From Verrucomicrobiota bacterium (GTDB lineage: Bacteria; Verrucomicrobiota; Verrucomicrobiia; Chthoniobacterales; UBA10450): DNA of 9,262 bases. Below, one piece after another: positions 5,900 to 9,262 of the stretch (positions are counted from its first letter, which is position 1; each line of letters opens with the position of its first letter). Below the pieces are notes generated by a model. It had not been told where the DNA came from, made no database searches, and worked only from the letters and a program-made list of their open reading frames with translations. The DNA lies in assembly GCA_003218345.1 (NCBI GenBank), contig QHNF01000129.1:1-9262 (forward strand), in the 5' to 3' direction. Position numbers and translations under genes: made by a program.

Positions 5900-6308
5900 G
5901 CGTGATGATGGCGCGTTGATTTCCCGATCTGATCTCAAACAAAATCCATCGCGCTTGCTCGGGAATGAATTCGGGAAACCGATCTGCCCATTCGACCACG
6001 GAAACTCCGTCGCCGAAAAAGTAATCGTCGAGACCAAGCCGCGCGAGTGATTGGCGATTCTCGACGCGAAAAAAATCGAAGTGATAAACAGGTAGTCGCC
6101 CGTCTCGATATTCGTGCACAATCGTAAAGGTAGGGCTCGACACGGCAGCGTTGCTTCCCAGACCGGCGACGAAACCTCTTGTGAATAGAGTCTTGCCGCT
6201 TCCCAGTTCGCCTTGGAGGGCCAAAATTGATCCAACATTGATATCCTCTGCAAGCCGCCGTCCCATCGCCTCGGTTTCAGTTGGGCTGTTGGAAATGAAC
6301 GTAGCCAC
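5880..6308 (-). CDS. tsaE: tRNA threonylcarbamoyladenosine biosynthesis ATPase TsaE
   Basis: A 142-residue protein from a GTG at 6308 (MATFISNSPTETEAMGRRLA). The frame is open to a TTG at 6356, which would add 16 residues without family similarity; the GTG places the Walker lysine at position 39, close to that in E. coli TsaE. Motifs are Walker A GELGSGKT (33-40), SSPTFTIVHEY (about 57-67), VYHFDFFRV (about 74-82) and VVEWADRF (about 104-111). TsaE binds the TsaB-TsaD complex and its ATPase activity drives turnover of t6A synthesis. The gene overlaps the thiL 3' end by 32 nt (80 nt if the TTG is used) and tsaB by 20 nt. The lack of an ATG before residue 15 fits tight coupling to thiL. Confidence 0.92.
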   Translation of the reverse strand: MATFISNSPTETEAMGRRLAEDINVGSILALQGELGSGKTLFTRGFVAGLGSNAAVSSPTFTIVHEYRDGRLPVYHFDFFRVENRQSLARLGLDDYFFGDGVSVVEWADRFPEFIPEQARWILFEIRSGNQRAIITHENSRA

Positions 6309-7206
6309 CTCGGAGAAGCTGAGAGTTATTAGTTGAAGGTTTAGAGAGGGAACCAATGCGTGTTAGGGGCAACTTCGGAAATTTCTTTTGCCATTCCCGC
6401 TCCAGCCGGTTTCCGTCGCGCCGCGAAATGGCGAAGAGCAATTCGTAATCTTCGCCTTCGGAGATTGCATTACCAATATTTGCGCCACGGGTAAGCGGCA
6501 GATTCTGCATCTCGATTTTGAATCCAACTTTGCTGGCGCGCGCCAGTCGCGGAAGATCGGCCCCGAGCCCATCACTTAGATCCATCATCGCATGGATCGA
6601 GAAATTCTTAGTAAGCCAGCGCGACTCCACAATCCGCGGAATGAATCGCAAATGCTTTTGTTTCAAGGCGCCACCGAGCTGTCCGGTCACAAAAAGATCA
6701 TCGCCAACTTTGCCGTCACGGCGCGATACCCAGCGATCTCTTTCAACAAATCCAACAACACTCGCGGAAATGGAAATCGGCCCGGGCGTGCTGCTCGTTT
6801 CGCCGCCAACTATGCTGACTTCGAACCGCTTCGCAGCTTGGCGCAAGCCGCGATAAAGATCTTTCACCCACTGAACTTTCGTTTGTTCCGGCGCGATGAG
6901 GGTGATCAGCGCAAATTGAGGGACGGCTGAGGTCGCGGCAAAATCGCTGAGCGGGCGCATCATTGCTTTCCAGCCGACATCAAGCGCATTCGCGCTCGGC
7001 GAAAAATGCACGCCTTCGACAACACAATCAGTCTTGAGCACAAGAAAGTTGCGGCTGGCTTGGGTTTCCACCACGGCGCAGTCATCACTTGGGCCCACGG
7101 CAACAGCTCTTCCGAGCGAAACACGATGCAAAAGGTGGTCAAGCAGCCGGTCTTCCCCCAGTTCGCCCAGGCGAATCCGTCCTCTAGCGGACTCGCGAAG
7201 TTTCAC
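6277..7206 (-). CDS. thiL: Thiamine-phosphate kinase
   Basis: Phosphorylates thiamine monophosphate to thiamine diphosphate with ATP. The start chosen is the GTG at 7206, which shares a GTGA overlap with the stop of the upstream protease gene and gives 309 residues, the usual length. An ATG at 7299 would add 31 residues without family similarity. Motifs are GPSDDCAVVE (38-47, the metal-binding DD), LKTDCVVEGVHF (57-68), RPLSDFAATSAVP (84-96), SIVGGETS (131-138), MMDLSDGLGADLPRLA (207-222) and SEGEDYELLFAI (249-260). Small departures from the common form are SDD in place of GDD and GGE in place of GGD. The gene encodes only the last step, and no other thi gene is in the window. It is followed by tsaE with a 32-nt overlap; a thiL-tsaE-type neighbourhood is plausible as part of a housekeeping operon. 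Confidence 0.93.
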   Translation of the reverse strand: MKLRESARGRIRLGELGEDRLLDHLLHRVSLGRAVAVGPSDDCAVVETQASRNFLVLKTDCVVEGVHFSPSANALDVGWKAMMRPLSDFAATSAVPQFALITLIAPEQTKVQWVKDLYRGLRQAAKRFEVSIVGGETSSTPGPISISASVVGFVERDRWVSRRDGKVGDDLFVTGQLGGALKQKHLRFIPRIVESRWLTKNFSIHAMMDLSDGLGADLPRLARASKVGFKIEMQNLPLTRGANIGNAISEGEDYELLFAISRRDGNRLEREWQKKFPKLPLTRIGSLSKPSTNNSQLLRGGYVHFQQPN

Positions 7207-8024
7207 GGCGAAAAGATCTCTGGAAATGCGAGGGCAGTAAGGGTGAGCGAATTGAAGAGCGAATGCATGGTCATCGCGACAAGGATGGAACCGCTCCATT
7301 CATACGCAATCGCGAAGCAGCTTCCCAGAACGAACAGTGGCACAAACGAAGGGAAATGTGCGTGCGCTGCCGCAAACAGTAGCGCACTGAATGTGACGCC
7401 GAGCAGACGGCCGAAATAACGTTTGAATACACCGTAAAGAAAAAATCGAAAAAGAAATTCTTCAACTACCGGCGCGATTGCTACGGCGAAAACGATAATC
7501 AACATTCGCTGCTCGATCGTGCGCGATTCGCTGAAAAACTCGACGATGTTTTGCTTGCTAGAGCCACCTCCGAAAAGCCGCTGCGTAATCAGGTCGCACA
7601 ACAAGATCAATGGATAAGCGAAAAACAGCAGGATCGCTCCAGTGCTCAGGGCCCGGATAAAACTGATCCTGAAAAATCCGCCTAACGAGCCAACGTCAAA
7701 TCCGCGAAGCTGGAGGAAAGTCACTATGACGAGCACCACGAAAACCATGAGAAGGAAATTCGCGAGAAGATTGCGCGCGCTGAAATCGATCGACGGACGC
7801 GAAACTGATGAGCTAATGGTCAGCAGAAGAAAAAGGATCAACAGCGCAGCGAGTATTGCTTCGGGCAGCCCGAAGGTTCGCGTCGCGCTAGCAGGCGCAG
7901 ACGTTCGCGCGCTGATCTGGTTAATCAGCGAAATGTAAACATAAGCGCTGGCAACAAGGTAGAGGAGGCCTAAAAGAAAGCCCGGGGCAGCTCCGAATGC
8001 CGCGAAGAGGCTGCCGGATCCCAT
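7203..8024 (-). CDS. CPBP-family intramembrane glutamic-type endopeptidase
   Basis: A 273-residue membrane protein from the ATG at 8024. Hydrophobic segments lie near residues 13-34, 55-72, 87-105, 125-145, 173-187, 208-220, 226-240 and 247-265. The three CPBP/Abi motifs are present in order: EEFLFR (188-193, motif EExxxR), a histidine in LLFAAAHAHF (H221) and HSLFN (254-258). This family includes CAAX-prenyl protease-like enzymes of the membrane and bacterial proteins of mostly unknown substrate. The ATG is 12 bp after the sppA stop, with agacagggcgc just before it as a weak ribosome binding site. The 3' end overlaps the thiL start by 4 nt. Its placement next to the signal peptide peptidase suggests a shared role in membrane-protein or signal-peptide clearance; that is inference. 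Confidence 0.9.
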   Translation of the reverse strand: MGSGSLFAAFGAAPGFLLGLLYLVASAYVYISLINQISARTSAPASATRTFGLPEAILAALLILFLLLTISSSVSRPSIDFSARNLLANFLLMVFVVLVIVTFLQLRGFDVGSLGGFFRISFIRALSTGAILLFFAYPLILLCDLITQRLFGGGSSKQNIVEFFSESRTIEQRMLIIVFAVAIAPVVEEFLFRFFLYGVFKRYFGRLLGVTFSALLFAAAHAHFPSFVPLFVLGSCFAIAYEWSGSILVAMTMHSLFNSLTLTALAFPEIFSP

Positions 8025-8036
8025 GCGCCCTGTCTT

Positions 8037-9041
8037 CTACGGAGCGTAATAGCTCGGCAGGAAATACGCGCGTCCAGTCTCCAGTTGTGGAATGAGCTGC
8101 TTCGGAAGTTGGAGTTCGATTTTTGAATCAGCTTCTCCAAATATTCGGAGGAACCGGCTCAAACTGAATGGTGGACCGTACTTTACCACTTTCGCGTCCG
8201 GCGCGTTCCCCAATTCTTTCGCTTTACCGAACGCGTCGTCCAACTCACCAAGGCCATCGATTAGCTTGTTTTCGAATGCGTCCTTACCCGACAAAATTCG
8301 GCCGTCGGCAATCGTATTGCGCAAAAGATCCGCCGGCAGATTTCTTTCCTTCGACACGATGCCGAGAAACTTATCGTAAGTTTTCATTATGAAACTCTGC
8401 ACAAGCTCGCGTTCCTCCGGCGTGATGGGCCGCGCGCCGTTCAGCATGTCTTTGAACTTGCCGCTTTTGAAAACGACGGACGCGAGTCCGACTTTGTTGA
8501 ACAGCTGCTCGTAATTCAGTGTTTGAATGATGACCCCGATGCTGCCGGTGATGGTCGTTTCGCTTGCCATCAAGAATCTACCGCCGCAGGAGACGTAATA
8601 GCCCCCGGACGCGGCCAGCGAATCCATGTATATGACCACCGGTTTCTTCGAGCGCACTTTAATCAACGCGCTGTAGATCGCATCGGAGGCGGTCACTTCG
8701 CCGCCAGGAGAATCGATTTCCAGCACGATCGCTTTGACGCGACTGTCATCGCGCGCCTGTTGCAGTGCCGCGCGCATGTCATCGACCATCGAATCGGTCA
8801 CGCTGCCCGGAAGCGAAGAGCTGATCAGGCCCCGCATGGTGATCACCGCAATCTTGTCGGTAGTCGCGCGTGCGCCTCTCTGGAGCAGAATTTCGCGGAA
8901 GCGCGGAATAGGCTCCGCTTCGCGAATACCGCCGAGGCGCTGAAACGCCGAAATCATCAGCACCAGGTTAACGAAGAGACTGGCGCACAGCGCGACAAAC
9001 AAAAAGATACTGAGACAACCAAGCCTGCGATTCGCTGCCAT
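8037..9041 (-). CDS. sppA: Signal peptide peptidase SppA (S49 family)
   Basis: A 334-residue protein from the ATG at 9041. A GTG at 9077 would add 12 basic residues; the ATG is preferred because it directly precedes the positively charged start (MAANRR) and the membrane anchor (about 8-30). The short, single-domain S49 form degrades signal peptides left in the membrane. Family marks are IVLEIDSPGGEVTASD (105-120), DSLAASGGYYVSCGG (140-154) with the nucleophile S145, TGSIGVI (165-171) and FKSGKFKDML (191-200) with K197 as the general base. The 52-residue Ser-Lys spacing agrees with the S147/K199 pair of the Bacillus enzyme. ALQQARDDSRVKAIVLEID is also typical. It is the first gene of the minus-strand series in this window. 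About 220 bp to the right edge hold no gene, so the promoter should lie there. Confidence 0.95.
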   Translation of the reverse strand: MAANRRLGCLSIFLFVALCASLFVNLVLMISAFQRLGGIREAEPIPRFREILLQRGARATTDKIAVITMRGLISSSLPGSVTDSMVDDMRAALQQARDDSRVKAIVLEIDSPGGEVTASDAIYSALIKVRSKKPVVIYMDSLAASGGYYVSCGGRFLMASETTITGSIGVIIQTLNYEQLFNKVGLASVVFKSGKFKDMLNGARPITPEERELVQSFIMKTYDKFLGIVSKERNLPADLLRNTIADGRILSGKDAFENKLIDGLGELDDAFGKAKELGNAPDAKVVKYGPPFSLSRFLRIFGEADSKIELQLPKQLIPQLETGRAYFLPSYYAP

Positions 9042-9152
9042 GACGGGACGAAACTTCCGGAGAACTGCCCCACGCACAAGCGCTTTTCATTGTTGGGCGA
9101 GAGGCAATCGCTGCTCAGCGAGGAGGTGACAACGTTTACCGCCAACTGTGAT

Positions 9153-9233
9153 GCTGTAGTGTCCGCTGTGGTCAGCGGATTACGGACCCCACCCATCGCG
9201 TCTCAGTGCGCTGAGGACAGCGCACACTACAGC
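9153..9233. repeat. 81-bp palindromic element upstream of sppA
   Basis: Perfect 10-bp terminal inverted repeats, gctgtagtgt (9153-9162) and acactacagc (9224-9233), enclose further hairpins: tccgctg/cagcgga (9162-9168 and 9173-9179, 4-base loop), ctcag/ctgag (9202-9206 and 9211-9215) and gcgctg/cagcgc (9208-9213 and 9218-9223; the latter two are mutually exclusive). It codes for nothing evident. Its TGTAG...CTACA ends, size and internal hairpins resemble the element at 99-179, and both contain the 9-mer gcgctgagg on one strand (9208-9216; reverse complement at 144-152). A non-autonomous MITE-like or REP-like repeat is the likely class. Confidence 0.65.
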
Positions 9234-9262
9234 CATCGAGCGTTCTAAAGCGTTTTCAAATA

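Noticed and set aside
5900..6253. 118-residue upstream extension of the TsaB frame
   Set aside because: It overlaps tsaE almost completely and has no family similarity, and TsaB proteins begin at the [10 protein letters not shown] segment.
7207..7299. 31-residue upstream extension of ThiL to an ATG at 7299
   Set aside because: It overlaps the protease gene and has no family similarity, while the GTG at 7206 gives a normal length and a GTGA stop-start overlap.
8523..9248. 241-residue open frame on the plus strand opposite sppA
   Set aside because: It is antisense to the conserved catalytic part of sppA, has no recognisable motif, and runs into the palindromic repeat; it is a shadow frame.

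Overview
The window reads as chromosomal DNA of a Gram-negative-type bacterium, most likely a soil member of the Verrucomicrobiota (Spartobacteria/Chthoniobacterales-like). That placement is inference. It rests on the style of the DksA-like and ribosomal proteins, the moderate GC content, and short dispersed-repeat-like palindromes in the intergenic gaps. No marker gene here proves it. I see no rRNA, tRNA, CRISPR array, transposase or prophage gene.

Left part (1-1423, minus strand): a MacAB-type export pair, with a periplasmic adaptor protein followed by the first 24 codons of an ABC ATPase that runs off the left edge. An 81-bp imperfect palindrome lies between them. The divergent gap (1424-1632) is mostly occupied by a second, different palindrome of about 115 bp.

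Middle part (1612-3650, plus strand): an ABC-2 family permease without an adjacent ATPase, then a compact cluster of a DksA/TraR-like regulator, ribosomal protein L33 (rpmG) and ribosomal protein S18 (rpsR). The regulator has lost two of its four zinc-ligand cysteines, and L33 and S18 are also of cysteine-poor, zinc-free type. A hairpin-rich spacer (3651-3749) separates this cluster from the convergent genes to the right.

Right part (9041 down to 3750, minus strand): one tightly packed co-directional gene series, read in order as sppA (signal peptide peptidase), a CPBP-family membrane protease, thiL (thiamine-phosphate kinase), tsaE and tsaB (tRNA t6A synthesis), alr (alanine racemase) and a RelE-like protein. 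Several junctions overlap by 4 nt or more, so this is probably an operon combining membrane proteolysis, cofactor synthesis, tRNA modification and cell-wall precursor supply. The alr reading frame is broken once near 5078-5091. The frame change coincides with a GGAG...GGAG repeat of 10-nt period, so it may be a real small insertion or an assembly error. Beyond sppA, the right edge holds another imperfect palindrome (9153-9233) built like the one at the left edge.

The window is mainly housekeeping. I found no convincing new defence or mobile system. The best leads are the zinc-ligand-depleted DksA/L33/S18 cluster, the antitoxin-less RelE-like protein at the end of the operon, and the two families of palindromic intergenic repeats.
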